From the NCBI GenBank assembly GCA_029204225.1, contig CM055111.1, forward strand, positions 41,170,815-41,234,814: DNA of 64,000 nt. Direction: 5' to 3'. Shown piece after piece: positions 63,915-64,000 of the stretch. A program made the translations under genes and the position numbers. The notes beneath the pieces are model-generated. The model searched no databases and was not told the DNA's origin. It was given only the letters and a program-made list of their open reading frames with translations. The stretch comes from Diphasiastrum complanatum. Taxonomy: Eukaryota > Streptophyta > Lycopodiopsida > Lycopodiales > Lycopodiaceae. The first letter of the stretch is position 1. Each line of letters opens with the position of its first letter.

Positions 63915-64000
63915 GTTGAAGAAGCTCAATCCTCTTATCCTTGATAGATATTTGAATGTGACTTGTTATTGTACACACTAGTACTCAATTCAAACCTTAG
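63915..64000 (-). other. Copia-V 5' leader (partial)
   Basis: Sequence upstream of the Gag start; the primer site and 5' LTR lie outside the window. Confidence 0.4.

Overview
This is nuclear DNA from a large, repeat-rich plant genome. The evidence is plant-type Ty1/copia and Ty3/gypsy chromovirus retrotransposons, an L1-type LINE tail, initiator-Met tRNA primer sites, GT-AG introns, and one stretch with a telo-box beside TGGGCC motifs. The species cannot be told from the window. No convincing intact host gene is present. Nearly everything readable is retrotransposon sequence of different ages.

Layout. 1-5 kb: LINE tails, a gypsy integrase relic and a chromovirus 3' end. 5.05-10 kb: an LTR inserted in that chromovirus, followed by a long decayed coding tract of unknown identity and a 25-bp minisatellite. 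10-31 kb: fragments of several copia families on both strands, with LTR pieces, simple repeats and AT-rich filler. 31.1-33.7 kb: two convergent gene-like tracts I do not recognise, one with a plausible 88-nt intron. 33.75-36.85 kb: a foldback element, a purine minisatellite, a 200-bp tandem array and the primer-site end of a gypsy-like LTR.

37.27-57.43 kb is a four-level nest. Copia-II is an old chimeric element in which Gag-protease is joined in frame to an unknown domain instead of integrase-RT. It was hit twice. Copia-I (39094-45524) is young and complete, with a single 1317-aa Gag-Pol ORF, LTRs differing at one base and target duplication AGATC. It sits in Copia-II's coding region. Copia-IV (non-TG/CA LTR ends, protease fused to RNase H, about 96% LTR identity) sits in Copia-II's 5' LTR. 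Copia-III (48073-53780) sits in turn in Copia-IV's 5' LTR. Copia-III has two apparently identical 865-bp LTRs, target duplication CAGTT and an intact primer site and PPT. It encodes no protease, integrase, RT or RNase H. Its single ORF carries a zinc knuckle and two copies of a roughly 170-residue domain of unknown function.

Related pieces of that domain occur in Copia-II, in a fifth relic (Copia-V, 61.5-63.9 kb) and in a fragment at 2.8 kb. The most interesting proposal is therefore a lineage of recently mobile, non-autonomous copia elements that replaced pol with an unknown, internally duplicated protein and presumably borrow machinery from a relative such as Copia-I. 57.4-61.4 kb holds GC-rich blocks, a degenerate repeat and a possible host promoter with exon fragments.
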